Below, in pieces: positions 1 through 8,544 of a stretch of DNA of 64,000 bases. Position numbers and translations under genes: made by a program. Origin of the DNA: Gammaproteobacteria bacterium. GTDB lineage: Bacteria; Pseudomonadota; Gammaproteobacteria; UBA4575. Under the pieces are notes generated by a model, which ran no database searches, was not told where the DNA came from, and saw nothing but the letters and a program-made list of their open reading frames with translations. The number at the start of each line of letters is the position of its first letter. Positions within the stretch are counted from its first letter, which is position 1. The DNA is taken from positions 62,001 through 126,000 of the forward strand of contig WTFY01000002.1 of NCBI GenBank assembly GCA_011523795.1, written 5' to 3'.

Positions 1-758
1 TGAATCTTGATGCGTTGCTGGTTACTCGAAGTGAGCGCGGAATGTCTTTGTATGTTCAGGGACAGCAGGCAAGGCATTTTCCTACCCGGGCCAAGGAAGT
101 TTATGATGTTACAGGTGCCGGGGATACGGTTGTCGGTCTGTTTGCATCTGCGATCTCTGCGAATTTTTCGCTACCGGACTCGGTAAAAATTGCCAATCTG
201 GGTGCGGGCATTGCGGTCAGCAGGCTTGGTACGGTTTCCGTGACACTCGAAGAGCTGAACCTAAGCCTGAACGAGCCCCTTGCCAAAGGAAAAAGAGTGA
301 CAGACCTCGATGAGCTGAGGCAGTCCCTGTCTGCTTTGAGGAAGAGCGGTGAAAAGATCGTTTTCACCAACGGGTGTTTTGACCTGATACATCAAGGCCA
401 CATTGCGTGCCTGCGTGATGCAAAATCCAGAGGCGACTGCCTGATCGTAGCCATCAACGATGATGCATCGGTCAGAAACCTGAAGGGAGAAGGCCGTCCT
501 GTCTGCAGTCTGAAGAATCGTATGGCCGTGCTGGAGGAACTCAGCTGCATTGACTGGATCATACCCTTCTCTGAAGAGACTCCGCTTGCATTGATCCAAG
601 AGCTGAAGCCCGATGTCTATATCAAGGGCGGGGATTACGAGAAGGAAAAACTTGTGGAGGCCGGCCTTGTCAGAAGCTATGGGGGTGAGGTCGTGTTGTC
701 ACCTTATGTAGAAGGCTGTTCGACGACAGGGATCATTGATTCCATACTGAAATCTTGA
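1..758 (+). CDS. hldE: Bifunctional heptose kinase/adenylyltransferase HldE (3' part)
   Basis: The 5' end lies outside the window; about 251 C-terminal codons are visible, with the frame open from the first bases. HldE phosphorylates D-glycero-D-manno-heptose 7-phosphate at C1 and later adenylylates the 1-phosphate, giving the ADP-heptose precursor of the LPS inner core in the cytoplasm. The visible part starts in the PfkB-type kinase domain (DVTGAGDT signature) and continues into the nucleotidyltransferase domain, with the FTNGCFDLIHQGH motif and the late KGGDY and GCSTT segments, all in the usual order. Other inner-core LPS genes follow in the next 8 kb. The identification is secure; only the start is missing. 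Confidence 0.95.
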   Translation, partial: NLDALLVTRSERGMSLYVQGQQARHFPTRAKEVYDVTGAGDTVVGLFASAISANFSLPDSVKIANLGAGIAVSRLGTVSVTLEELNLSLNEPLAKGKRVTDLDELRQSLSALRKSGEKIVFTNGCFDLIHQGHIACLRDAKSRGDCLIVAINDDASVRNLKGEGRPVCSLKNRMAVLEELSCIDWIIPFSEETPLALIQELKPDVYIKGGDYEKEKLVEAGLVRSYGGEVVLSPYVEGCSTTGIIDSILKS

Positions 759-835
759 CTCAGGGTGTCAAGCCGATACCAGCTCCATGCCCCGCAAATC
801 TCTTGGCATGAACTCGACTGCATGAATAGGCAAAT

Positions 836-1528
836 ATGAAAAGAGACCTCCACTGGCTGTTCTGGCTTATGTTGCCACTGGCCGTGTTTATCCTGCCCTA
901 TCTGTCCCGCCTGGGTGCACCAGGTTCAGATGCGTACCTGTATGGAGAAAATGGCTGGATAGAAGTATCGACTGCAGTCTACCTGCTGGTAGCAATTCTA
1001 TTTGGCATGAATATTTTGGCATCGGCAAGGAGTGATGGTCATGGCTGGATACGAGGATGGATGATCGTTATCGTGCTGGGCAGCTTGTATTTTGCCGGCG
1101 AGGAGATCAGCTGGGGACAGCATATATTTGGCTGGGAGACGCCAGAGCGGTGGATGGGACTCAATGACCAGGGTGAAACGAATTTCCATAACACCAGTGC
1201 ACTGCTGGACCAGCTTCCAAGAACATTGCTTTCATTTGCCGCACTGGTAGGGGGGATCATGGTACCCCTGTTGCGTATCATCAGGGGCAGATACCCAGGC
1301 AGGAGTTCTCCAAGTTACTGGCTTTGGCCTACCTTTGTCTGTATGCCCGCCGCCCTGTTTTCATTGCTTGTCAGCTGGCATGAGAAACTGTATCGGGTGC
1401 TGGGTGTTGAGATTCCACCCGTGCTGGACGTTCGGGCAGGTGAGGTCAAGGAGAGCCTGCTAGCACTGTTCATCATGTTTTATGTGATATCCATCTGGTA
1501 CAGAAAACGAATCTCAGTCCACGGGTGA
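836..1528 (+). CDS. Unknown six-helix membrane protein
   Basis: A 230-residue polytopic inner-membrane protein that I cannot assign to a named family. Hydrophobic segments lie near residues 8-24, 45-62, 74-90, 128-148, 163-185 and 205-222. Between helices 3 and 4 is a polar, conserved-looking stretch with GEEISWGQ, followed by GWETPE and a QGETNFHN motif; paired Glu, His and Trp residues there could form an active or ligand site, but that is inference. It lies 77 bases after hldE on the same strand, within the LPS block, and its last 15 bases overlap the end of the opposite-strand gene. A role in envelope metabolism is only a guess from position. Confidence 0.8.
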   Translation: MKRDLHWLFWLMLPLAVFILPYLSRLGAPGSDAYLYGENGWIEVSTAVYLLVAILFGMNILASARSDGHGWIRGWMIVIVLGSLYFAGEEISWGQHIFGWETPERWMGLNDQGETNFHNTSALLDQLPRTLLSFAALVGGIMVPLLRIIRGRYPGRSSPSYWLWPTFVCMPAALFSLLVSWHEKLYRVLGVEIPPVLDVRAGEVKESLLALFIMFYVISIWYRKRISVHG

Positions 1529-1918
1529 CTGATAACTGGCATATGATTTCTCTTCGACAATCACGGAGCCCAGCAGTGTATTGATCTCTTTCTTGATTGC
1601 CGCGCGCCTGTCGTTGCGCAGGTAAACAGAACGTGCAAGCTCTATGAATCCTTCATCAAAGTTCTTCTGTGACTCCTTGATACGTATCCTGTCTTCGATT
1701 GACCAGAGGTCCTGGTTGACTGCCCTGAGCGATTGTTTGAGCAGTTTGATGCTGCTGTCGTCAACATGGGTCTTTTCCCATGCCTGATTCAATAATTCCA
1801 GTTCGGTCTTTACGTTTTGCAGTTTCTCGGTGTCAGCGATCTGTTGCACCTTGATTTCTAGAATGGTGATTTTATCCAGCAGTTCGCCAGGTGACACGGG
1901 CACGCAGATTTTTTCCAT
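1514..1918 (-). CDS. DUF6165-like helical protein
   Basis: A 134-residue soluble, charged, mostly helical protein. Its N-terminus (VSPGELLDKITILEIK) resembles the DUF6165 family, which I recall from glycan and LPS gene clusters; no function is known to me. It has no signal peptide or membrane segment, and the middle looks like coiled helices rich in Lys, Glu and Leu. It sits 24 bases downstream of the GT9 glycosyltransferase on the same strand, so the two are probably co-transcribed. Its 3' end overlaps the convergent membrane-protein gene by 15 bases. The ATG start is the only good one, though no strong Shine-Dalgarno is seen. Confidence 0.75.
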   Translation of the reverse strand: MEKICVPVSPGELLDKITILEIKVQQIADTEKLQNVKTELELLNQAWEKTHVDDSSIKLLKQSLRAVNQDLWSIEDRIRIKESQKNFDEGFIELARSVYLRNDRRAAIKKEINTLLGSVIVEEKSYASYQSPVD

Positions 1919-1942
1919 TGCAAGATTTCACATCCGGGTAAG

Positions 1943-2983
1943 TTATTGATGGTTGACCAGGGTTTGCAGTTTGGAGGTCACATCCTCTACTGCAATCAGG
2001 TCCATGACTCCACGGTATTCGAGTTTCGTGCCCCATTTTAATTCATTTTCAGATTTGTTTTTGAAGACATGCGCGGCCTCATCGTATCGGTCTACACACC
2101 ATTGCTGGCTGAAATAGGGACCGCTTCGTCTCGGGTTGCTGGCCGCATACAGTCCGATAACGGGTGTGCCCAGGCCCGTGGCAATATGTGCAGGCCCTGA
2201 GTCCGGCGAGATGATGACGTCAGCACCTTGCAGCAATGCAAGAAATTGTTTCAGTGTATCCTTGCCGATCAGGTTCAGTGCCCTCGTTTTCATGTGGCTT
2301 TCGATTTTCTCACCCATTCGAAGTTCCGTGTAGGAGTTTCCCCCGCAAAGGATGACCTGGGCATCCAGTGAGCGGGCAGCAAAATCTGCAACCGCTGCGT
2401 AGCGTTCAGCACTCCAGTTTCTGAGAGGATGGGTAGAGCAAGGGCTGATGATCAACTTGAAACGATCTTCTGCAAGATATCTTCTGGCGAATTGTCGGGC
2501 CTCATCCGGAATGCTGTAATTCCAGTTCATTTCACGATAAGGCAGGCCGACGTGTTCAATAAAGCTGAAAAAGCTGTCCAAGACATGCTGTCGAGAAACC
2601 GGCTTGATGTGCTGGCGGATGAAAAAAGAGTGCAGGTCTTTTGAACGCTCCTTGTCATATCCCAGCTTCATTTCTGCAGGTATCATTGAACTGATGAAGT
2701 TGGCACGCAATGAGACCTGTGCACAAAGCAACACATCAAACTTTCGACGCCGGGTTTTCCTGAAGACAGACCGGTAACTGCTTATCGCATTCGCTTTGTC
2801 AAACTTGATAAACTCAATATCAGGAATGTCATGGACCAGTCTGGCTTCACTTTTCCCGATAATCCAGGTCAACTCGGTGTCTGGCCAGTGTTTTTGTATC
2901 GTGCGCACAACCGGGACCATGTGCGTCACGTCACCAATTGCGGAAAGCCGTACTATGCAGATGGATTTAGGTGGGTTGCCCAT
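1943..2983 (-). CDS. GT9 family heptosyltransferase-like protein (OpsX/WaaC group)
   Basis: A 346-residue glycosyltransferase family 9 protein, expected to transfer heptose from an ADP-heptose donor to lipid A-Kdo on the cytoplasmic face of the inner membrane. The N-terminal VRLSAIGDVTHMVPV segment and the C-terminal ISPDSGPAHIATGLGTPVIGLY segment are the typical acceptor and ADP-sugar binding regions of the family. Together with waaF downstream it would provide the two inner-core heptosyl steps, so heptosyltransferase I is the likely role, but another GT9 acceptor cannot be ruled out. It diverges from the Kdo kinase gene with only 44 bases between start codons and probably shares a transcript with the DUF6165 gene. 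Confidence 0.85.
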   Translation of the reverse strand: MGNPPKSICIVRLSAIGDVTHMVPVVRTIQKHWPDTELTWIIGKSEARLVHDIPDIEFIKFDKANAISSYRSVFRKTRRRKFDVLLCAQVSLRANFISSMIPAEMKLGYDKERSKDLHSFFIRQHIKPVSRQHVLDSFFSFIEHVGLPYREMNWNYSIPDEARQFARRYLAEDRFKLIISPCSTHPLRNWSAERYAAVADFAARSLDAQVILCGGNSYTELRMGEKIESHMKTRALNLIGKDTLKQFLALLQGADVIISPDSGPAHIATGLGTPVIGLYAASNPRRSGPYFSQQWCVDRYDEAAHVFKNKSENELKWGTKLEYRGVMDLIAVEDVTSKLQTLVNHQ

Positions 2984-3027
2984 GGGGAGTGAGAATCAAG
3001 TGATGTATAACCGCAAAAGCAGTGTAG

Positions 3028-3765
3028 ATGGATTCTGTTGAACTTGCCCGTTATGGTAACTACATTGTTGCCCATGACAAAAGCCTGTTTTCAGAATTCC
3101 CGGTTGAGTTGTTCAATCCGGAATGCCTCTCTTCTGATCCCTCCCTGAATTACAGGAAGCTCATGCCTGCCAGCGTAAAGGGCCGGGGGATATTGCATGT
3201 GTTTACTTACCACGGCTGTGCCCTCGTGTTGCGACACTACTATCGCGGAGGAGCAGTGTCCAAGTTCGTCAAGGACAGCTATCTGTGGTGTGGCTTGAGC
3301 CAGACCAGAGCCATGGCTGAACTCAAGATGCTGCTCACCCTGCGCCATCTGAACCTCCCGGTGCCGGTCCCCGTTGCTGCCCGGGTCCTGAGGGGCAGTC
3401 TGACGTACAGGGCAGACCTTGTTACACAGTTCATTCCCAAGGCCATTTCACTGAGTGCGAGGCTCGCAGAACATTCGCTTGCGCCAGACACCTGGCGCAG
3501 GATCGGCACGGTAATCAGGCAGTTCCATGATCATGGCTGCAACCATGCGGACCTGAATGCACACAATATACTGATTGACGAGAAAGAGAAGGTGTTTCTG
3601 CTCGATTTTGATCGGGCAGTTTTGGGCAGCAGCAACCAGTCGGCAAGGGAAAATAATATTGCGAGGCTGCGACGTTCGCTGCTGAAGCTGAAAAACACCG
3701 GGCCTTCGTTGAATTATTCTGAACAGGACTTCAAGTTCCTGATGGAAGGTTATCGTTCCAGCTAG
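3028..3765 (+). CDS. kdkA: 3-deoxy-D-manno-octulosonic acid (Kdo) kinase
   Basis: A 245-residue protein-kinase-fold enzyme that phosphorylates Kdo in the LPS inner core. The catalytic loop is clear (HDHGCNHADLNAHNIL, about residues 167-185), followed by the metal-binding FLLDFDRA. Family knowledge: KdkA acts in organisms whose inner core carries a single phosphorylated Kdo, so its neighbour waaA may be monofunctional here; that is inference. The gene converges with waaA and their stop codons overlap by four bases. The start lies 44 bases from the divergent GT9 gene, so both promoters must be packed into or beside that gap. Confidence 0.92.
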   Translation: MDSVELARYGNYIVAHDKSLFSEFPVELFNPECLSSDPSLNYRKLMPASVKGRGILHVFTYHGCALVLRHYYRGGAVSKFVKDSYLWCGLSQTRAMAELKMLLTLRHLNLPVPVPVAARVLRGSLTYRADLVTQFIPKAISLSARLAEHSLAPDTWRRIGTVIRQFHDHGCNHADLNAHNILIDEKEKVFLLDFDRAVLGSSNQSARENNIARLRRSLLKLKNTGPSLNYSEQDFKFLMEGYRSS

Positions 3766-5015
3766 TGCTGTTCCAGTATCGACTGCAGGAATTTCATGTA
3801 ATGCTCCAGGATCAGGGCTTTTTGTTTAACAAGCCGTAGTGCATTCATTCCGAGCCGGTCTCGCATGCATTGGTCATGGACAAGGCGTGCAAGTTGCGTC
3901 CCGAGCTCCCGGTTGTCGGAAACCTGCACAATGCCTTCTGCATCGAGCAGTTCCTTGGTTTCCCGTGAGAAATTATCCATGTGCGGGCCTACGATTGCAC
4001 ATTTGCCGAATCCAGCAGGTTCAAGAATATTGTGGCCGCCCCGTGGCACCAGCGAACCGCCTACAAATACCAGGAAGGCCCCGTTCAGGTAGCTGTCCAG
4101 TTCACCAAGGGTATCCACAACGTAGATTTCAGTTAACTCTGTAATGCTGTCTTGCTGGCTGCGTAATGCCGCCGTGAAATTTCTCTGTCTCAGCTGCTGA
4201 TACAACGCCTTGCCCCGCTCTGGATATCGTGGCGCAAGAACCATGAGGCAGTTGTTTTCTTTCAGCAGGGACATGTGTTCCAACAGCTGCAGCTCCTCAT
4301 CCTCATGCGTGGATACTGCCAGGAAATACGGACGTTGAATGTGAGTGGGCCGGGTCTTCTTGTCTGTTTGTGCGGCTGCAAATTTCAGGTTGCCTGCATT
4401 GAAAGTAGTCTGTTGCTCGGCACCCAGGTCGAGGAATCTCAAGCGATCTTCATCAGAGCGCGCAAGAATTGCCGTAAGATTCCTGAGCGAAGACCGGTAC
4501 TCATTTCTCAGCATTCTCTTCGCCTGCAGGGTCTTGCTGGATAGTCTTCCATTGACAATGGCTGTTGTGATGTTTTTTCTGGCCGCCTGGAGAATCAAGT
4601 TCGGCCAAATTTCTGTTTCAAGAATCAATACACAGCTCGGGCAGATTCGTGACAGGAATCTTTTGACTGCGAACGAGTAATCTAGCGGCAGGTACACGTG
4701 CGTGAACTGCTCGTGAGGCAGGCCGGATACGAGCTTGGCAGCGGTGGGTGTGTTCGTGGAAATGACGAGTCGAAACCCGGTGTCAGTGTGGTTCAGTCTG
4801 TCAAGCAAAGGCCTGGCTGCGATGAACTCTCCAACGGAAGCGCAATGTACCAGTACTGACGGCAATGTGGTGCGCGGGTAGGAGAATCCCCAACGCTGGA
4901 AAAAATATCGACAGCCACCATCTTTGAGGGACCTGTACAAGGTGTACAGGAGTGCTGCGGGACTCAGCAGGAATAGCAGGGCTCTATATCGCAGGGAGGT
5001 GCGATGGTTTGACAT
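3762..5015 (-). CDS. waaA: Kdo transferase WaaA
   Basis: A 417-residue GT30 enzyme that adds Kdo from CMP-Kdo to lipid IVA at the inner membrane. An N-terminal hydrophobic stretch (LLFLLSPAALLYTLY, about residues 13-27) anchors it. Visible family features include VHCASVGEF with the catalytic-base Glu near residue 63, LILETEIWPN, and GGSLVPRGGHNILEPA in the nucleotide-sugar domain. Its length is normal for the family. It starts only five bases after tolC, suggesting one transcript pcm-rhodanese-tolC-waaA. With kdkA opposite, the enzyme may transfer one Kdo rather than two, as in Haemophilus-type cores (established for that genus, inferred here). Confidence 0.96.
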   Translation of the reverse strand: MSNHRTSLRYRALLFLLSPAALLYTLYRSLKDGGCRYFFQRWGFSYPRTTLPSVLVHCASVGEFIAARPLLDRLNHTDTGFRLVISTNTPTAAKLVSGLPHEQFTHVYLPLDYSFAVKRFLSRICPSCVLILETEIWPNLILQAARKNITTAIVNGRLSSKTLQAKRMLRNEYRSSLRNLTAILARSDEDRLRFLDLGAEQQTTFNAGNLKFAAAQTDKKTRPTHIQRPYFLAVSTHEDEELQLLEHMSLLKENNCLMVLAPRYPERGKALYQQLRQRNFTAALRSQQDSITELTEIYVVDTLGELDSYLNGAFLVFVGGSLVPRGGHNILEPAGFGKCAIVGPHMDNFSRETKELLDAEGIVQVSDNRELGTQLARLVHDQCMRDRLGMNALRLVKQKALILEHYMKFLQSILEQH

Positions 5016-5020
5016 AAAGG

Positions 5021-6355
5021 CTAGTTCAGCCAGTCATCTATCTTTGTCAGGTCATCTGCCGACAGGACACCCGAGGCTTGTTTGAGCTGCAGCGTACTCA
5101 GAAGGTAGTCGTAGCGTGCATTCAGGAAGTCCCGTTTTGCCAGGAAGGTATCCTGCAAGGCAAGCAGCACGTCTACCGAGGTGCGTGTGCCGGCCTGGAA
5201 TTCGGCTTCAGTAGCACGGGCTGCAGCCTCGGTGGACTCCAGCGCTGTTGCCAAGGCCTTGACCCGGTTTATTGCGGAAATCACGTTCAGGTAGGCATCA
5301 CGGGCATCCTGTACCGTCTTGCGCCGCGTTTTCTCATATTCGCTCAGTAACACAGAGGCTTCGTGGTGTGCCTGCCTGATTCTGTAATAGGTTCTGCCGC
5401 CTTCGGCGATCGGTATATTCAGTTGCAGGCCTATGGTGGTATCCTCAGTCGATCTTGACCCGGACAGTCCGCCAGTATTCTCATCGGCATATGTCGCTAC
5501 CAGGTCCAGCGTTGGAAGATGCCGGGATTTCTGAAGCTTGATTTCTTGCTGGGCGATCTTGTTGGCGTATTCGCGAGACAGTAAAAGCAGGTTCTGTTCC
5601 AGCGCTTTGGTAACCCAGTCTTCCGGGTTGTCAGGAGTGGGCGACACAAGCTCCATCCTGTCGGATAGTGTGTGCAGGAATTCCGGGCGATCCGCAATGA
5701 TGACTTCCAGTGCATCTTTGGTGATCTCAAGTTCGTTCAACGCTTCAATTTCCTCTACAACTGCCAGGTCATAGGAAGCCTGGGCTTCATACACGTCTGT
5801 GACGGCTATCAGACCTACTTGGAAATATTCCTTTGCCTGTCCTAGCTGGCGTTGAATGGCTTTTTTCTCGAATTTCCGGAGTGTGACGATATCCTGTGCA
5901 GCGAGCACACTGAAGTAGGCGCTTGCCGTACGCATGATCAGCGCTTGATAGGCGGCGTCCAAATCTATCTTGGCCTTTGCCACAGTATTTTTTGCCTGGC
6001 GTAACTGTACAAGAAATTCCGGATGATAAAGGGCCTGGCTGATATTCAGTCTGTAACCATGAGAGTTGAAATCCACTGTTCTGCCTGATATCCCGAACGT
6101 CTCCCCGTCACTTTCATGCCGGTTGTCTGCTGTCTGGGCAGTCATGCTCGCATGGGGCAACAGGTTGGCACGAGCGATCGGCTGTGTCAGGATTTGGGCC
6201 TGATAGTTCGATTCTGCGATCTGCACATCGACATCGTGTTGTTTGGCCATCAGGAAAATTTCCATAAGGCTTTTTGCCGCAGCAGGTCCAGACAAGGCAT
6301 AAACCGTACAGAATATGAACAAGGGAATCAGCAATATCTTGGATTTCTGTTGCAT
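5021..6355 (-). CDS. tolC: TolC family outer-membrane channel protein
   Basis: A 444-residue outer-membrane efflux protein with an N-terminal signal peptide (hydrophobic run at about residues 6-26 ending in Ala-rich ALSGPAAA). The two repeated outer-membrane-efflux halves are visible: long polar helices rich in Gln, Ala and Glu, with SQALYHPEFLVQLRQA in the first half and a QLNIPIAEGGRTYYRIRQA repeat in the second. It should form the trimeric exit duct for tripartite pumps or type I secretion. No pump or adaptor gene is adjacent, so its partner is unknown. It follows the rhodanese gene by 41 bases and precedes waaA by five. Confidence 0.92.
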   Translation of the reverse strand: MQQKSKILLIPLFIFCTVYALSGPAAAKSLMEIFLMAKQHDVDVQIAESNYQAQILTQPIARANLLPHASMTAQTADNRHESDGETFGISGRTVDFNSHGYRLNISQALYHPEFLVQLRQAKNTVAKAKIDLDAAYQALIMRTASAYFSVLAAQDIVTLRKFEKKAIQRQLGQAKEYFQVGLIAVTDVYEAQASYDLAVVEEIEALNELEITKDALEVIIADRPEFLHTLSDRMELVSPTPDNPEDWVTKALEQNLLLLSREYANKIAQQEIKLQKSRHLPTLDLVATYADENTGGLSGSRSTEDTTIGLQLNIPIAEGGRTYYRIRQAHHEASVLLSEYEKTRRKTVQDARDAYLNVISAINRVKALATALESTEAAARATEAEFQAGTRTSVDVLLALQDTFLAKRDFLNARYDYLLSTLQLKQASGVLSADDLTKIDDWLN

Positions 6356-6396
6356 GGCTTTTTTCGGCGGTCTGGAAGTGTACGATCCTACAAGTT

Positions 6397-6723
6397 TCAG
6401 TAAACGGGCATGGACGGATCAACCTCTTTTGCCCATCCATCGATTCCACTCGAAAGGTTGATGACTTTGGTGAAACTGTGCTTTGCCAGATAGCTGGCAA
6501 CTGCCCGGCTGCGGATGCCGTGATGACAGATGACAACAATTTCCTGGTCGGGATCGAGGTCTCGCAGGGCGGCAGGGATTAGCCGGATCGGTACGAGAGT
6601 CGTCTCAGGCAGATGGCAACGTTCGTATTCCCAGGGTTCTCTGACATCGAGCAGTACAGGCCTGGTCGTGGCCAGTTGCAGGTGTTTCTTGAGTTCTTGA
6701 GGACTGTACTCCCTGAACGTCAT
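6397..6723 (-). CDS. Single-domain rhodanese-like sulfurtransferase
   Basis: A 108-residue rhodanese domain protein. It shows the usual LLDVREPWEYERCHLP opening and the active-site loop CHHGIRS near residues 62-68, whose Cys would carry the persulfide. No signal peptide is seen, so it is cytoplasmic. It may transfer sulfur to an unknown acceptor. The start ATG overlaps the pcm stop as ATGA, which implies translational coupling. Rhodanese genes of this short type are often found next to pcm and tolC in gammaproteobacteria, but the reason is not known to me. Confidence 0.9.
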   Translation of the reverse strand: MTFREYSPQELKKHLQLATTRPVLLDVREPWEYERCHLPETTLVPIRLIPAALRDLDPDQEIVVICHHGIRSRAVASYLAKHSFTKVINLSSGIDGWAKEVDPSMPVY

Positions 6724-7373
6724 AACTGGAAAGCCTGGGGTTCTTCTAGGCCCATCAAGGGAGGAAGGTTGGTTTCTAGCAGTGCTGAGCGACTCAAGGC
6801 CTCTGCATCTACCTTGGTGAATAACTGTGCCTGCATCACTGGAGCCTTGCCTGTTACTACAAACATGCGCCCACCTATTGCCAGAAAGGGCTCGAATGTA
6901 TCCTGGTAAACTGGCATTGAGGCAGTGACAGCGATGATATCATACTGGCCTGTTAAACGTTCTTGAAAGGCGTCACCCAGAGCAAAGCGGGCATTGCTGA
7001 TTCCAACTAATTTTACATTCTCCTGTGCCTGGCTTGAAAGGTCTTTGAACCATTCAATCGTGTCTACATGGCTGCCCAGCTTGGCCAGGCATGCAGTGAC
7101 ATACCCGCTTCCGGTACCAATTTCCAAGATCCTGTCACCAGGTTTGATCTGCAGGGCCTGCAGCATGCGTGCCTCTAGTTTCGGGGACATCATGAACTGC
7201 CCTTGCGGCAATGGGATTTCCAGATCGGAAAACGCCAGCTTGCGGTATCGTTCAGGCACGAACTGCTCACGAGGAGTCTGTTCAATCACCTTGAGCACAT
7301 CATTGTCCAGAACCTCCCAGGGACGAATCTGCTGTTTGATCATGTTGATTCGTGCTTGCTCGATATCCATCAT
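6720..7373 (-). CDS. pcm: Protein-L-isoaspartate O-methyltransferase family protein
   Basis: A 217-residue SAM-dependent methyltransferase of the PCMT family, which methylates isoaspartyl residues in aged proteins so they can revert to aspartate. The SAM-binding loop ILEIGTGSGYVTACLA is at about residues 81-96, and the upstream LPQGQFMMSPKLEARML segment matches the family substrate region, with Met and Ser replacing the more usual SQP-type motif. That suggests the divergent PCMT branch found beside tolC rather than the classical enzyme, so its substrate is less certain. It is the first gene of the pcm-rhodanese-tolC-waaA run and diverges from waaF across 142 bases. Confidence 0.88.
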   Translation of the reverse strand: MMDIEQARINMIKQQIRPWEVLDNDVLKVIEQTPREQFVPERYRKLAFSDLEIPLPQGQFMMSPKLEARMLQALQIKPGDRILEIGTGSGYVTACLAKLGSHVDTIEWFKDLSSQAQENVKLVGISNARFALGDAFQERLTGQYDIIAVTASMPVYQDTFEPFLAIGGRMFVVTGKAPVMQAQLFTKVDAEALSRSALLETNLPPLMGLEEPQAFQL

Positions 7374-7515
7374 CCTGCCCAGGGCTAGTCTGTTATAGTT
7401 TCATGCGATTGCGCACTATACCAGTATCATATATGCAAGAACTATAGCCCTGCACCTTTATTCGGGGCCTGCTGAATCAGTCCTTTTCCACGACGCCGGT
7501 AAGACGAAAATACTT

Positions 7516-8544
7516 TTGAAAACCAGGAAAATACTTGTAATAGGCCCGGCATGGGTCGGAGACATGGTGATGGTCCAGAGCCTGTTCATGGCTTTGAAGC
7601 AACGGAGTCAAGAAAACATCATCGATGTAGTGGCGCCTGCATGGTCTGCTCCCGTGCTTGCCAGGATGGCAGAGGTGAGAAAGACCATTCAAGTCGATCT
7701 GGCTCATGGCGAACTGGGATTACTGAAACGCTTGCGCATGGGCAGTGCATTGCGGGGCAGGTACGATCAATGCATCATTTTGCCCAGGTCTTTCAAGTCT
7801 GCACTCATTCCCTATTTTGCAGGTATCCCTCGGCGTACTGCCTATCGAGGCGAAATGCGTTTTGGAGTCGTGAATGACATGCGAATGCTGAACAGGGACA
7901 TGCCATACAGGGCAGTGGAGAAGTATGTCGGTCTGGGGCATGAACGGTCGCAGTCAGGGCAAATTCCTGAGATTTGTTACCCGAAGCTGCAGGTACATGA
8001 GGACAAGCGCAGCAAGGCAGCAGCTAGGCTCGGAGTGGACGAGTCGAAACCAGGTATCGCCCTGATGCCTGGTGCCGAATTCGGGCCTTCCAAGCGATGG
8101 CCGGCAAGGTATTTTGGTGAACTCGCCATTCTGTTCAGAAAGCAAGGCTTTGAAGTCTACGTTTTCGGTTCTCCCAATGACCGTGCCATCGGGCAAGAAG
8201 TCGTGAGCGCATCCGGTGGAATTGCCAAAAACCTATGCGGGCAGACCAGCCTTGAGGAAGTCATCGATTTGCTATCGCTGGTAAAGGTCGCAGTGACCAA
8301 TGATTCAGGGTTGATGCACATCGCCGCCGCGGTGGGCCGGCCGGTGGTTGCCATGTACGGGTCAATAACGCCTGAATACACTCCGCCGTTAACCGACTCG
8401 GCGGTCATCCACTACCTGGATCTGGATTGCAGCCCGTGCTGGGAAAAACAGTGCCCATATGGGCACTACAATTGCCTGCGCAATCTTTCTGTCGGCCAGG
8501 TGTATGATAGTGCGCAAGAGCTACTCGGCACCACATCCGACTAG
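7516..8544 (+). CDS. waaF: ADP-heptose--LPS heptosyltransferase II
   Basis: A 342-residue GT9 enzyme that adds the second heptose of the LPS inner core. The start is a TTG, giving KTRKILVIGPAWVGDMVM, which aligns with the family N-terminus; no ATG or GTG is suitable. FKSALIPYFAGIPRRTAYRGEMRFG, MPGAEFGPSKRWP and VTNDSGLMHIAAA are all characteristic of WaaF. The C-terminus carries a cysteine cluster (DLDCSPCWEKQCPYGHYNC) common in non-enteric WaaF proteins and possibly metal-binding. The gene converges with the radical SAM gene, the two coding ends overlapping by four bases. Confidence 0.95.
   Translation: MKTRKILVIGPAWVGDMVMVQSLFMALKQRSQENIIDVVAPAWSAPVLARMAEVRKTIQVDLAHGELGLLKRLRMGSALRGRYDQCIILPRSFKSALIPYFAGIPRRTAYRGEMRFGVVNDMRMLNRDMPYRAVEKYVGLGHERSQSGQIPEICYPKLQVHEDKRSKAAARLGVDESKPGIALMPGAEFGPSKRWPARYFGELAILFRKQGFEVYVFGSPNDRAIGQEVVSASGGIAKNLCGQTSLEEVIDLLSLVKVAVTNDSGLMHIAAAVGRPVVAMYGSITPEYTPPLTDSAVIHYLDLDCSPCWEKQCPYGHYNCLRNLSVGQVYDSAQELLGTTSD

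Noticed and set aside
8450-8467. Perfect 18-base palindrome AGTGCCCATATGGGCACT inside waaF
   Set aside because: It lies within conserved codons of the Cys cluster and needs no regulatory explanation.
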